IMG/VR virus record: IMGVR_UViG_3300032323_001970 | Location: 1-54,880 of that record | Direction: 5' to 3' (one strand) | DNA length: 54,880 nt | Source: a virus | Part shown: one piece after another, positions 39,183 through 48,193 of the stretch | Numbering within the stretch: position 1 is the first letter of the stretch | Layout of the letters: every line of letters starts with the position of its first letter | Made by a program: the position numbers and the translations under genes | The notes under the pieces: model-generated | What the model was told of the DNA's origin: nothing | Databases searched by the model: none | What the model saw: the letters and a program-made list of their open reading frames with translations, nothing else

Positions 39183-41711
39183 ATGGCTGAAAACGAACAA
39201 GAATACGGGGAGATGTACGAGGTCGAAGATGACTCCAAGGTCCGTGACACCGAAGACGGTGGCGCGATGGTCACGCTCGATGACTCGCCCACTCCAGCCG
39301 AATCCGAGTTCTACGCCAACCTGGCCGAGACAATGCCGAGTTGGGAGCTGTCAAACCTAGGCTCCGAACTGTGTGACATCCTAGAAAAAGACAAAGAAGC
39401 ACGCAAGAAGCGTGACGAGCAATACGAAGAAGGCCTGCGTCGAACAGGCCTTGGTGATGATGCCCCAGGCGGCGCGTCGTTCACCGGAGCCAGCAAGGTC
39501 GTGCACCCGATGCTGACTCAAGGATGCGTGGACTTCTCTGCCCGCGTCATGAAAGAACTCTTCCCACCTGACGGACCAGCCCGCGACAAAATCATCGGTG
39601 AAGTCACCCTTGAGAAACAGGAAAAAGCCGATCGCCTTGTCAAGTTCATGAACTGGCAGATGACTCAGCAGATGCCCGAGTTCAGGTCTGAGCTCGAGCA
39701 GTTGTCCACCCAGCTGCCTTTGGGCGGCGGCCAATATCTCAAGATCACTTGGGATCAAAACAAGAAGCGTCCTCTGCCCCAGTTCGTGGCCATTGACGAC
39801 GTCTACCTGCCCTTTGCGGCAACGAACTTTTACTCAGCCGAGCGCAAGACTCATGTGCAATACATCACGCGCATTGAGTATCAGAAGCGTGTTGAGTCAG
39901 GCATGTACATGGACGTGGACCTCATGGCCAGTCCGCTGCCTCCTGACGAATCGAAGGCCGAGACCGCCAACAACAAGATCGAAGGCCGTCAGACCGACAG
40001 CTACAACATCGATGGCCTTCGCACCATCTTTGAGTGCTACATCATCCATGACTTCGGCGACGAGTATGGCCTGGCTCCGTACATCATCAGCCTGGATAAG
40101 GCAACTCAGTCGGTGCTGTCCATTTATCGCAACTGGGAAGAGGACGACGACACCAAGCAAGAGATGCAATGGATGGTTGAATTCCCATTCGTGCCTTGGC
40201 GTGGTGCTTACCCGATCGGCCTGACGCACATGATTGGCGGCCTAAGTGCCGCTGCAACAGGCGCTTTGCGGGCCTTGCTAGACTCTGCCCACATCAACAA
40301 CTTCCCTGGCTTGCTGAAGCTTAAGTCAGGAACCGGCGGTCAGACAGACCGTGTTGATCCAACCGAGGTCAAGGAGATCGAAGGTTCGTTTGGTCAGGAT
40401 GACATCCGCAAGATGCTCATGCCGATGCCTTACAACCCGCCAAGCCAAGTGCTGTTTGCGCTGCTCGGCTTCCTGGTTGACGCCAGCCAAAACGTTGTTC
40501 GCACCACGTTCGAAGAACTGGCAGACAGCAACGCCAATACGCCTGTTGGAACCACCTTGGCTCGCATTGAGCAAGGCATGGTGGTGTTCTCAGCGATCCA
40601 CGCGCGCCTGCACGACTCCATGGGCCGTGTGCTGAAGCTGCTGTTCCGCCTGAACAAGACCTACCTGACCGAAGAAGAAGTCTACGACGAGACCGGCGAG
40701 CTGCTTGTCAAGCGCAGCGACTTTGAAGGCCCGATGAACGTCGTGCCTGTCAGCGATCCCAACATCTTCAGCGAAGCCCAACGGTTTGCCCAAGTGCAGG
40801 CCGTGATGCAGCGTGCCAAGGAGATGCCGCAGCTGTATGACCTCCGCAAGGTTGAGGTCATGTTCCTTGAGCGCTTGAAAGTGCCCCAAGGCAAGGACCT
40901 GCTGCTGCCTGCACCGAAGCCATTGGAGCTGAATGCAGTCAACGAGAATATCGCGATGACGATGCGCCGTCCTGTTGTGGCATTCCCTGAGCAGGATCAC
41001 TTGGCTCACCTGCAGGTGCACCTGGACTTCTTGACCAATCCGATGTTCGGTGGCAACAAGGCCATTGGCCCCGCATTCGTGCCCATGATGCTTGACCACA
41101 TCAAGGAGCACATGGTCCTTTGGTACGCGACTCAGATTTACCAGGAAGCTTCTGATGCTGCGCAAGTCGACATTGGCGAGATCCAAAAGGACGCGACCGT
41201 CGAAGAGAAGCAATCGCTTGACAAGCTGCTGGCAACGACTAGCCAGGTGGTGACCAAGCAAAGCCAAGAGGCCTTTGGTCAGATCCCCCAGATCATCGAG
41301 CAGGCTATCCAGACCTTGCAGCAGATGCAACCGCCGCCTCCGCAAGATCCGTCTGTCCAGATTGCCCAGCAGCAACTGCAGAATCAACAGGCCCGGGATC
41401 AAGCCAACGCCCAAAACGCGCAGGCCAAATTGGCCCAAGATGCCCAGCTCAAGCAGGCTGCAATGCAGCAACGCGGCCAAGAGAAGCAGATGGAGATCCA
41501 AGGTCGGATTCAAGAATTGCAGGCCGAACTCGAACGCGAGATCATGCGTCAGAGGGCCGAAGACGAACGCACTCGCGCCCAGATCCAAGCCCGCCTGGAG
41601 ATGAACGAGTCCGACAACCAAACAGCCAAGCAGCTTGCGGCCCTCGAGGTTGCAACAGGCGAAAGAATCGGTGTCTCAACCGGCACTGGTATCAACCCCA
41701 ATCCACGTTAA
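39183..41711 (+). CDS. Portal protein
   Basis: This 842-residue protein has an acidic N-terminus, then helices and a core with SFTGASKVVHPMLTQGCVDF, SARVMKELFPPDGPARDKII, and GGGQYLKITWDQ. Later come PFVPWRGAYPIGLTHMIGGL and VRTTFEELADSNANTPVGTT, typical of the large portals of short-tailed phages. The last 170 residues are a Gln-rich coiled coil (QIAQQQLQNQQARDQANAQN), like the barrel extension in P22-type portals. It forms the dodecameric ring for packaging and exit. Position after TerL supports the call. Confidence 0.85.
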   Translation: MAENEQEYGEMYEVEDDSKVRDTEDGGAMVTLDDSPTPAESEFYANLAETMPSWELSNLGSELCDILEKDKEARKKRDEQYEEGLRRTGLGDDAPGGASFTGASKVVHPMLTQGCVDFSARVMKELFPPDGPARDKIIGEVTLEKQEKADRLVKFMNWQMTQQMPEFRSELEQLSTQLPLGGGQYLKITWDQNKKRPLPQFVAIDDVYLPFAATNFYSAERKTHVQYITRIEYQKRVESGMYMDVDLMASPLPPDESKAETANNKIEGRQTDSYNIDGLRTIFECYIIHDFGDEYGLAPYIISLDKATQSVLSIYRNWEEDDDTKQEMQWMVEFPFVPWRGAYPIGLTHMIGGLSAAATGALRALLDSAHINNFPGLLKLKSGTGGQTDRVDPTEVKEIEGSFGQDDIRKMLMPMPYNPPSQVLFALLGFLVDASQNVVRTTFEELADSNANTPVGTTLARIEQGMVVFSAIHARLHDSMGRVLKLLFRLNKTYLTEEEVYDETGELLVKRSDFEGPMNVVPVSDPNIFSEAQRFAQVQAVMQRAKEMPQLYDLRKVEVMFLERLKVPQGKDLLLPAPKPLELNAVNENIAMTMRRPVVAFPEQDHLAHLQVHLDFLTNPMFGGNKAIGPAFVPMMLDHIKEHMVLWYATQIYQEASDAAQVDIGEIQKDATVEEKQSLDKLLATTSQVVTKQSQEAFGQIPQIIEQAIQTLQQMQPPPPQDPSVQIAQQQLQNQQARDQANAQNAQAKLAQDAQLKQAAMQQRGQEKQMEIQGRIQELQAELEREIMRQRAEDERTRAQIQARLEMNESDNQTAKQLAALEVATGERIGVSTGTGINPNPR

Positions 41712-41720
41712 GGAGCAATC

Positions 41721-41948
41721 ATGGTAGCAATCAGTCTACACAAACAGATGGCCATGGGTAAAGGTTACCCTAAGGCCAAGAAGATCGCCAGCGATCCTTC
41801 GCCCACCCCTGGTTTGCCCGACGCAAACTACAAAACCGTGCCCAAGATGAAGATCGAAAAGGTCCAAGGCGAAGGCAACGGTGGCACCAATAGCCAGCGT
41901 GGCCGTGGCCCCAACCTGATTTCCACAGTCATGGGTGGTCGCAGGTAA
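41721..41948 (+). CDS. Small basic protein after the portal
   Basis: The protein has 75 residues (MVAISLHKQMAMGKGYPKAK, then PTPGLPDANYKTVPKMKIEK) with an Arg/Gly-rich end (SQRGRGPNLISTVMGGRR). It looks unstructured and basic, consistent with a minor head protein, but the family is not recognised. AAGGAG precedes the ATG. Confidence 0.7.
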   Translation: MVAISLHKQMAMGKGYPKAKKIASDPSPTPGLPDANYKTVPKMKIEKVQGEGNGGTNSQRGRGPNLISTVMGGRR

Positions 41949-42149
41949 ATGCTTGCAAAAATCATCTCGTCGATCCGAGCCGAGCAGCAGGCACTGGCAA
42001 TTGAGGCCATCAAGGTGCAGCCAGCTGAAGGCAAAGACATCAGCTTCGAATACGGAAAACGTCAGGGCGTCTACGCTGGCCTTGACCGCGCCGTCCAGTT
42101 GATTGAGCGGATCTATCGAGACCTTGAGAATGACCAACGAGATCTTTAA
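41949..42149 (+). CDS. Small helical protein, 66 residues
   Basis: It reads MLAKIISSIRAEQQALAIEA, then EYGKRQGVYAGLDRAVQLIE and RIYRDLEND. It starts directly after the previous stop (TAAATG). The YGKRQGVYAGLD..ALQLI pattern is common in small head-module proteins of phages, function unknown. Confidence 0.72.
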   Translation: MLAKIISSIRAEQQALAIEAIKVQPAEGKDISFEYGKRQGVYAGLDRAVQLIERIYRDLENDQRDL

Positions 42150-42170
42150 CCCCAGCATACGGAGAAGCGA

Positions 42171-42590
42171 ATGCTACTTGAAACCCCCATGTCCTTCAGC
42201 TATGCCTCATTGGACGAGGCCTTCCCAGCAGTCGATTGCGGCCATGAACCCCTGGGTTCCCGCGTGATTGTTCAAGTCCGCAAAGCCAAGAATCAAACGG
42301 CAGGCGGCATCTTTATCCCGGAAGAAGCGCGAAAGACGGAAGCCAGCAATACCCAGATCGCCAAAGTCGTGGCCATCGGTTCATTGGCTTACAAGAATCG
42401 GAACACCATGGAACCCTGGCCAGAAGGCTCCTGGTGCGAAGTTGGTGCCTACGTCCGTGCACCTAAATACGGCGGTGATCGTTGGACCGTGAGGTCTGGC
42501 GATGAGGAGGTCGAATTTGTGATGTTCAATGACTTAGACATTCTTGCCAAGGTCACTGGAGATCCCACTGCGATCCGTGCGTTTATCTAA
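42171..42590 (+). CDS. GroES-like co-chaperonin
   Basis: This 139-residue protein has a Cpn10 fold pattern: PLGSRVIVQVRKAKNQTAGG (27-46), whose TAGGIFIP (43-50) matches the mobile loop that docks on GroEL. Next come IAKVVAIGSLAY, EVGAYVRAPKYGGDRWTV and MFNDLDILAKV. It has an N-terminal addition of about 25 residues and insertions compared with the 97-residue host GroES. Phage co-chaperonins such as T4 gp31 replace GroES so that GroEL can fold the capsid protein. The location among head genes, upstream of scaffold and capsid protein, fits that role. Confidence 0.85.
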   Translation: MLLETPMSFSYASLDEAFPAVDCGHEPLGSRVIVQVRKAKNQTAGGIFIPEEARKTEASNTQIAKVVAIGSLAYKNRNTMEPWPEGSWCEVGAYVRAPKYGGDRWTVRSGDEEVEFVMFNDLDILAKVTGDPTAIRAFI

Positions 42591-42609
42591 CTGCTGAAAG
42601 GAGCAGGCA

Positions 42610-43608
42610 ATGGCCGGAGAAAACATGCTCATCGAAGATGATGAGGAACAAAAGGGCGGTAAGCCTCAGGAAGTCGAGTTTGTCCCCGTCGAGACTAAGG
42701 ACCCCAAAGGTTCTGACAACGACGGCGACGAAGACGACGACCACCCCGAGGACGCGCGTCTTTCGGAAGACAACGAAGACCGCGAAGAACTACGCCGTAA
42801 ACGCCGCGAAGAGAAGGCAGATCGCGCAGCGCGTAGAAAACAGGCAATTGAGCGAGACAAGACCGAGCTCAACTTCCTGAGGCAACGGAACGAAGACCTT
42901 GAGAAAAGGATGTTCCAGGTAGAGAAGTCTGTGGTCGGCAACACGATTTCTGGTATTGACGCCAAGATCGCCGATACTCTGGCAGAAGTTAAGGCCGCCG
43001 AGCGAATCATGGCCCAGGCCATTGAAGCCGGAAACGGTGAAGATGCTGCCAAGGCTATGCGGATCCGAGATGCGGCCATGCAAAAGGTCCAGCAGCTCCA
43101 GGTTCACAAGCACCAGCAAAACCAGGTCGCCCAGAACCTGCACCAGCAGTCGCAGGCGCCGGTTTCCCAGCCAGGTCCTGACCCCGAAGTCGCGAGCTTT
43201 GCCCAGGATTGGGTGGCCCGGAACAGCTGGTACGATCCGAATGCCAAAGACGAGGCATCGAAGATCGTGCTGGCGATAGATCAATCTCTTGTAGAAGCTG
43301 GCTATAATCCAAAAACAGAGGCATATTGGCGCGAGCTGGACAAGCGAGTGGCCAAGCGACTGCCAGACGTTAAAGGAGGCGGTAACTATGACGACAGTCA
43401 AGACGACGATCGCCGCGGACAGCGTAGAGGTCCGCCCGTTGGTTCCAGCAGGGACCAGGCTCCGCAGTCTTCCCGCCGTGAAGTATATATCTCCCCAGAA
43501 CGAAAGCAAGCCATGATCGATGCTGGTGTCTGGGAAGATGCTGTCCTACGTCAACGCTACTTGAAACAGTACGCGAAGTGGGACCGTGAAAACAATTCAT
43601 CTCGCTGA
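42610..43608 (+). CDS. Scaffold protein
   Basis: This 332-residue protein is very acidic at first (DNDGDEDDDHPEDARLSEDN), then basic and coiled-coil (EELRRKRREEKADRAARRKQ, LNFLRQRNEDLEKRMFQVEK) and Gln-rich in the middle. A C-terminal part has SFAQDWVARNSWYDPNAKDE and YWRELDKRVAKRLPDVKGGG. The YDP..KDE..I segment is a recurring feature of scaffolds in this phage type. It sits two genes before the capsid protein. It would guide procapsid assembly and leave before maturation. Confidence 0.75.
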   Translation: MAGENMLIEDDEEQKGGKPQEVEFVPVETKDPKGSDNDGDEDDDHPEDARLSEDNEDREELRRKRREEKADRAARRKQAIERDKTELNFLRQRNEDLEKRMFQVEKSVVGNTISGIDAKIADTLAEVKAAERIMAQAIEAGNGEDAAKAMRIRDAAMQKVQQLQVHKHQQNQVAQNLHQQSQAPVSQPGPDPEVASFAQDWVARNSWYDPNAKDEASKIVLAIDQSLVEAGYNPKTEAYWRELDKRVAKRLPDVKGGGNYDDSQDDDRRGQRRGPPVGSSRDQAPQSSRREVYISPERKQAMIDAGVWEDAVLRQRYLKQYAKWDRENNSSR

Positions 43609-43622
43609 AAGGAGTGAGGAAC

Positions 43623-44156
43623 ATGAACGACGAACGTTTGAAAAAATCCCCTGATCTTGTCCGCCAATCACGTGGAGCCACAGACCGCAATGTGACTGAA
43701 GACCGTGCTATTAGCGACGAAGATCGTGTTGAGATGTTTAGATCTCAATTTTTCCAAGACGCATTGCCAGATCTACCAAAGATCCCTGGCTTCCACACAT
43801 GTTGGTTGACCACCACTAACCCCCGAGATTCCATTCAACAACGGATCCGGTTGGGTTATCAACCTATTAAAGCCGAAGACGTGCCTGGCTGGGAATACGT
43901 AACCATTAAGACAGGCGAATGGCAAGGGTTTATTGGTGTCAACGAGATGCTCGCATTCAAGCTGCCAATGTCTCTGTATTCACGATTCATGCAAGAAGCT
44001 CACCATGACGCTCCTGCACGTGAAGATGAGAAACTTCTGTCAGTGCTTGACAGCATCAAAGAGTCAGCGGCTTCAGCTGGCGGGCGTGTGGTTGAAGGTG
44101 ATGGTATCGCTGCTTTGCGCGAAAGTCCTGGTCGGGCCAAATTTGAAGAGCTTTGA
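43623..44156 (+). CDS. Conserved head-module protein of unknown role
   Basis: The protein has 177 residues. The middle reads IPGFHTCWLTTTNPRDSIQQ and RIRLGYQPIKAEDVPGWEYV, then GVNEMLAFKLPMSLYSRFMQ and EAHHDAPAREDEKL. This arrangement recurs beside capsid genes in aquatic podoviruses, and the role is unknown to me. I chose the ATG at 43623 with GGAGTGAGGA upstream over a GTG 9 nt before it. Confidence 0.72.
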   Translation: MNDERLKKSPDLVRQSRGATDRNVTEDRAISDEDRVEMFRSQFFQDALPDLPKIPGFHTCWLTTTNPRDSIQQRIRLGYQPIKAEDVPGWEYVTIKTGEWQGFIGVNEMLAFKLPMSLYSRFMQEAHHDAPAREDEKLLSVLDSIKESAASAGGRVVEGDGIAALRESPGRAKFEEL

Positions 44157-44191
44157 CCATCCACCAATTTCTCTTATGAGGAAAAGCAAAC

Positions 44192-44758
44192 ATGTCTACC
44201 ACTAGCACACCGTTTGGCTTCCAGCCCGTATACCACGCAAGTGGTTTCGTGCGTCCGGCAGCCTTTACGCTGGCGAATAACGCGGCAGTGACCTTGTTGC
44301 AATACCAACCCGTCGCAATCAATACGACGACTGGTGTTGTGACTCCGGCTACCGTTGGCGACGCTTTCGTCGGCACTTTCATGGGTGTTGAATTCACTGA
44401 TGGCGATGGTCGCCGTCGTGTGTCCAACAAGTTCCTCGCGAACACCCCTGCAACTGATGTGACCGCGTACATCACGCGCGATCCCGCTATTGTTTATCAG
44501 ATCCAAGCCAATGGCTCTGTGAACATTAGCAACATCGGCAACCAATACAACTTTGGTTCGATCACCGCCGGTTCTACCGTCGTGGGTCTTAGCCAAGCTG
44601 TGCTGGACACGGCCTCAGTTGTGGCTTCAGGCGGCACCGCCCAGTTGCGCGTGATCGGCATTACGCCCGGTCCCGACAACGATTGGGGTGATGCTTTTAC
44701 GATTGTCCAAGTTCAGATCTCTGAGCATCAGGACGTTGCAACCATCAACGCTTATTAA
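44192..44758 (+). CDS. Probable capsid decoration protein
   Basis: This 188-residue beta-rich protein (FGFQPVYHASGFVRPAAFTL, VGTFMGVEFTDGDGRRRVSN, AIVYQIQANGSVNISNIGNQ) precedes the major capsid gene by 11 nt. Length, composition and position match head decoration or minor capsid proteins. No enzyme motif. ATGAGGA precedes the start by 8-9 nt. Confidence 0.62.
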   Translation: MSTTSTPFGFQPVYHASGFVRPAAFTLANNAAVTLLQYQPVAINTTTGVVTPATVGDAFVGTFMGVEFTDGDGRRRVSNKFLANTPATDVTAYITRDPAIVYQIQANGSVNISNIGNQYNFGSITAGSTVVGLSQAVLDTASVVASGGTAQLRVIGITPGPDNDWGDAFTIVQVQISEHQDVATINAY

Positions 44759-44769
44759 GGAGCTAAAAA

Positions 44770-45684
44770 ATGGCTGTCCCAATGCGCAGTACGGACTTTC
44801 GGTCCATCGTTGAGCCCATCCTGAACGAAGAGTTTGATGGCTTGTATAACCAACGCGCTGACGAGTGGAAACAAGTTTTCACCGAGCGTCAAGGTATCCC
44901 CCGTAACTACCACGAAGAACCCGTCCTGTACGGTTTCGGAGCGGCTCCTGAGTTGCCCGACGGCATGCCGGTGACCTACCAATCTGGTGGCGTCCTGTTC
45001 AATGCTCGTTACGTCTACAAGGTCTATGGTCTGGCTTTCGCCCTGACCAAGGTCCTGGTGGAAGACGGCGACCACATCTCAATCGGTCAGACTTATGCCA
45101 AACACCTGGCTCAGTCGCTGATTGAGACCAAGGAGACCCTGTGCGCCAACATCCTGAACCGCGCCTTCAACGGCTCGTATGCAGGTGGTGACGGCGTGTC
45201 GCTGGTTAACTCCGCGCACCCCATTGCTTCTGGCACATTCAGCAACGTGTTGACTACTGCAGCCAACCTGTCGCAGACCTCGCTTGAGCAGATGCTCATC
45301 CAAATCCGCAACGCCATTGACAACAACGGCAAGCGTATCCGTTTGACGCCTACCAAGCTGGTGCTGAGCCCTAGCAACGTGTTCCAAGGTGAAGTGCTGT
45401 TGAAGTCCGTCCTGCGCGCAGGCACTGGCAACAACGACATCAACCCGATCAACTCGATGGGCATGATTGACGGCGGCCAAGCCAACCTGTCTCGTCTGAC
45501 TTCTACCACTGCTTGGTGGGTGCAGACGGATGCTAAGGTCGGCCTGCAGCTGATGATGCGCCGTAAGCTTGAGAAGAGCATGGAAGGTGATTTCGAAACC
45601 GACTCTATGCGCTATAAAGCAACCGAGCGTTACATCCCTGGTTGGACTGATCCACGTACCGTCTACGGTACGCCTGGTCTGTAA
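44770..45684 (+). CDS. Major capsid protein
   Basis: The protein has 304 residues: MRSTDFRSIVEPILNEEFDG, then a region with VTYQSGGVLFNARYVYKVYG and LAFALTKVLVEDGDHI (E-loop and spine-helix-like), SLIETKETLCANILNRAFNG, VLSPSNVFQGEVLLKSVLRA, and an end TERYIPGWTDPRTVYGTPGL. Helix and strand order fits an HK97-fold coat of about 300 residues. It is followed by a strong hairpin terminator, as is common for highly expressed coat genes. The fold was not verified by structure. Confidence 0.82.
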   Translation: MAVPMRSTDFRSIVEPILNEEFDGLYNQRADEWKQVFTERQGIPRNYHEEPVLYGFGAAPELPDGMPVTYQSGGVLFNARYVYKVYGLAFALTKVLVEDGDHISIGQTYAKHLAQSLIETKETLCANILNRAFNGSYAGGDGVSLVNSAHPIASGTFSNVLTTAANLSQTSLEQMLIQIRNAIDNNGKRIRLTPTKLVLSPSNVFQGEVLLKSVLRAGTGNNDINPINSMGMIDGGQANLSRLTSTTAWWVQTDAKVGLQLMMRRKLEKSMEGDFETDSMRYKATERYIPGWTDPRTVYGTPGL

Positions 45685-45694
45685 GAACCAAAAA

Positions 45695-45731
45695 CGAAAG
45701 GGGACTTCGGTCCCCTTTCGCCCATTTTTAA
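45695..45731 (+). terminator. Terminator after the major capsid gene
   Basis: An 11-bp stem (CGAAAGGGGAC / GTCCCCTTTCG, 45695-45720) with a UUCG loop, followed by CCCATTTTTAATTT. This is the strongest hairpin in the window. Confidence 0.85.
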
Positions 45732-45760
45732 TTTGTCAAGCTTTTCAAGGAGAAGACAAC

Positions 45761-46504
45761 ATGCCTCAATATTCTGATGACCTCTTCCTGGGTTCCGCCG
45801 TTACCAACATGGGTATGAACCTGGGCGATCCCTCGCCTATGTCCCAAGGCGTGGGCCCTCTTGGCCGCATCTACGTCTGGGACGTGGTGCCTCTGACCAA
45901 GCAAACCAACAACATCTCTGCCGCTGCTACCTACACGGGCGGTGGCACTGCAACTCTTGCTGCTGGTACCGGTACGACCGTCGCGACCACCGCATCCGGC
46001 ACCCGAGTGATTCAGCTCGACTGCCCCCGTGCTGTGAGCATCACCATTGGCGCAGGTACCATCACTGACCGCGCTGTGACCGTGACCGGTTTTGACGTGT
46101 ACGGCCAAGCCATGTCTGAAGTGATCCAGACCGGCACCACTCAGTCGACCACCGTGAACGGCAAGAAAGCCTTTTTCCAAGTGGCCAGCGTGACCGTGGC
46201 AAACACCGTCGGCGGTACCCTGGCTGTTGGCACCACCGACATCCTTGGCTCTCCCGTGCGCATCACTACTGCAGACTACGTTGCTCGTGTGGGCTGGGCT
46301 GGTGCACTGGCTGAAGACGCCGGCACCTTTGTGGCCGCTGTGACAACCACTGCCACTACGACTTCTGGCGACGTTCGCGGAACCTACGTGCCTTCGTCTG
46401 CGCCCAACGGAACACGTCGTTTGGTGATGGGTATTCTGCTGCCTGCATTGGCTGTTGGTCCTAACGCGACTCGCACCGGCGCGCTCGGCGTGACTCAGGC
46501 CTAA
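45761..46504 (+). CDS. Head decoration / structural protein
   Basis: This 247-residue, Ala/Thr/Gly/Val-rich all-beta protein (VIQLDCPRAVSITIGAGTIT, VTVTGFDVYGQAMSEVIQTG) starts MPQYSDDLFLGSAVTNMGMN. AAGGAG lies 8 nt upstream of the ATG. The composition is like surface or fibre-type virion proteins, and its position after the capsid protein suggests a head-exterior or connector role. It is followed by a UUCG hairpin. Confidence 0.65.
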   Translation: MPQYSDDLFLGSAVTNMGMNLGDPSPMSQGVGPLGRIYVWDVVPLTKQTNNISAAATYTGGGTATLAAGTGTTVATTASGTRVIQLDCPRAVSITIGAGTITDRAVTVTGFDVYGQAMSEVIQTGTTQSTTVNGKKAFFQVASVTVANTVGGTLAVGTTDILGSPVRITTADYVARVGWAGALAEDAGTFVAAVTTTATTTSGDVRGTYVPSSAPNGTRRLVMGILLPALAVGPNATRTGALGVTQA

Positions 46505-46511
46505 TTAACCA

Positions 46512-46527
46512 GGGGGCTTCGGCCCCC
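46512..46527 (+). terminator. UUCG-capped hairpin
   Basis: GGGGGC-TTCG-GCCCCC, 6-bp GC stem, directly after the decoration-type gene; followed by GTCTTT only. Probably a partial terminator or 3'-end stabiliser. Confidence 0.6.
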
Positions 46528-46546
46528 GTCTTTAGGAGACTGAATT

Positions 46547-47323
46547 ATGGGAGTTTATTCCTCAGTAACACGCCAAGGACAGTTTGAACCTTTTGGGCTT
46601 CAAGTGTCTCGTAGACAAATTGATGGCCATAGCACGGTCATCGTATTTGGTTATAACCCAGATGTGGATACATCTGAAGAAACCGTGTGGCCCGATGGCG
46701 GCACGATACCCCACCCAACATCTGCATCGGTTTTAAAGATTAGTTCATCTAGCACCAACGACGCGTCAGCTGGCACAGGCGCACGAACCGTTTTTATTGA
46801 AGGCGTAGACGGCAACTTTAATGTGGTGAGCGAGACCGTGATATTGAACGGTCAAACAGCGGTAAACACCACAAACTCTTACCTGTATGTGAATAGTTTC
46901 TACGTTGTTACAGTGGGCTCTGGCGGGGCAAATGCAGGCAACATCAATGCAGGCACGGGCACCGTGACGTCAGGTGTTCCAGCTGTCTTGTATGACATCA
47001 TTGCGACTGGCTACAACAACCGCACCACCGGTCATTACTGCGTTCCAGCAGGCTACACGGGCTATATGACTGAGGGCTTGTTCTCTTCTGGTCAAGCATC
47101 TGGTACCACGTCTGTTACAGGCTTCCTGAAACAACACGGACCTGACAACATCTTGCGTGTTGGTGCAGTGACCACGGTGAACAACAGTGCCGCTGTATTT
47201 ATGTTTGAAGCACCTTACGTGATTCCCGAAAAGAACTGTGTTGGCGCAACTGCGATTGGTGCAGCGGCAAACAACGCTGTGAGTTCGTATTTCAACATCA
47301 TCTTGATCAAGAATCCGGATTAA
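46547..47323 (+). CDS. Virion structural protein
   Basis: The protein has 258 residues. The stretch ETVWPDGGTIPHPTSASVLK, ISSSSTNDASAGTGARTVFI and then EGVDGNFNVVSETVILNGQT is a pattern I associate with structural proteins of marine and freshwater phages (WP-GG...SSS-ND..GTGAR...G-D...E-V-LNG). It is all beta. It probably sits on the head or neck surface. TTTAGGAG precedes the ATG. Confidence 0.72.
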   Translation: MGVYSSVTRQGQFEPFGLQVSRRQIDGHSTVIVFGYNPDVDTSEETVWPDGGTIPHPTSASVLKISSSSTNDASAGTGARTVFIEGVDGNFNVVSETVILNGQTAVNTTNSYLYVNSFYVVTVGSGGANAGNINAGTGTVTSGVPAVLYDIIATGYNNRTTGHYCVPAGYTGYMTEGLFSSGQASGTTSVTGFLKQHGPDNILRVGAVTTVNNSAAVFMFEAPYVIPEKNCVGATAIGAAANNAVSSYFNIILIKNPD

Positions 47324-47326
47324 GCC

Positions 47327-47887
47327 ATGGCGAACTTAAAGATCACGGACTTACCTGCAGGCACTACGCTTGTTGGCACCGAGCTTTTTGAGTCGGTCCA
47401 ATCGGCTTCGTCAGTGAAGCTGTCTTCGGATCAAATCAGGAACTTTGTCAACGCAGCCCCAACGCTGCTTGCGGAGACTTCTAACACCAACACTCCGGCT
47501 ACTGCTGCGACCCTCTCGCACCAGACTTCCGGGATCCCTTCAGCTGGCATTGGTACAGGTCTTGATTTTGTTTGCAAAACGGCTGCTAGCAACACTGAAA
47601 TAGGGGCCAAGATCCAGGCCATCTCAACCAACGTTGGTTCTGGCACCGAGGCGTTTGACCTCCTCGTGCTGCTTATGACCGGCGGAGCTTCTCCAACGGA
47701 AGCTGCAAGGTTCAGAAGTTCTGGCAATTTTGGCATCAAGGGAAACACTCTCAACATCCCGATCACAAGGACTCCTGCATCGGCCGGAGCCCTTGGTACG
47801 ACGGGGGACATTTGTTGGGATTCGAACTTCATCTATGTCTGCGTAGCAACGGACACCTGGAAACGGGTGGCGATAGCAACATGGTAA
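47327..47887 (+). CDS. Small fibre/appendage-type structural protein
   Basis: This 186-residue protein has an N-terminus KITDLPAGTTLVGTELFESV, then SSVKLSSDQIRNFV, a common attachment-type start of phage fibre proteins (the same KISDLP motif begins the gene at 50656). The C-terminal part (EAARFRSSGNFGIKGNTLNI, then GDICWDSNFIYVCVATDTWK) is a repeat-like fibre end. It may be a short head fibre. Confidence 0.7.
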   Translation: MANLKITDLPAGTTLVGTELFESVQSASSVKLSSDQIRNFVNAAPTLLAETSNTNTPATAATLSHQTSGIPSAGIGTGLDFVCKTAASNTEIGAKIQAISTNVGSGTEAFDLLVLLMTGGASPTEAARFRSSGNFGIKGNTLNIPITRTPASAGALGTTGDICWDSNFIYVCVATDTWKRVAIATW

Positions 47888-48192
47888 ACGACCACAAATT
47901 TGGAAAAGGCGGCGGCACCCTGTTTGTAGCAAAGGGTGGCGCTGTCTGGGCGCGCAAAGAGGGACAAAATCCTAAAGGCGGCTTGAACCAAAAAGGTCGG
48001 GACGCTTACAACAGACAAACCGGCGGCAACTTGAAGCCGCCTGTCTCTGCAAAGCAAGCAGCAAAGAGCCCCAAAGCCGCCGGACGCCGCAACAGTTTTT
48101 GCGCGCGGATGTCCGGTATGCCGGGTCCAATGAAAGACGACAAAGGCCAACCAACTAGGAAAGCCCTTGCCCTTAAAAAGTGGGATTGCTGA
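47881..48192 (+). CDS. DUF6321-like small basic protein
   Basis: The protein has 103 residues. Lys/Gly-rich GGLNQKGRDAYNRQTGGNLK, then PPVSAKQAAKSPKAAGRRNS and FCARMSGMPGP, ending KALALKKWDC. This layout matches the DUF6321 family as I recall it, found in phages and unexplained. It begins inside the end of the preceding gene. Confidence 0.75.
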   Translation: MVNDHKFGKGGGTLFVAKGGAVWARKEGQNPKGGLNQKGRDAYNRQTGGNLKPPVSAKQAAKSPKAAGRRNSFCARMSGMPGPMKDDKGQPTRKALALKKWDC

Positions 48193-48193
48193 T

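Noticed and set aside
40590-41621. 343-codon minus-strand frame
   Set aside because: Antisense to the portal gene's Gln-rich coiled coil; Leu/His-rich product typical of a shadow frame.
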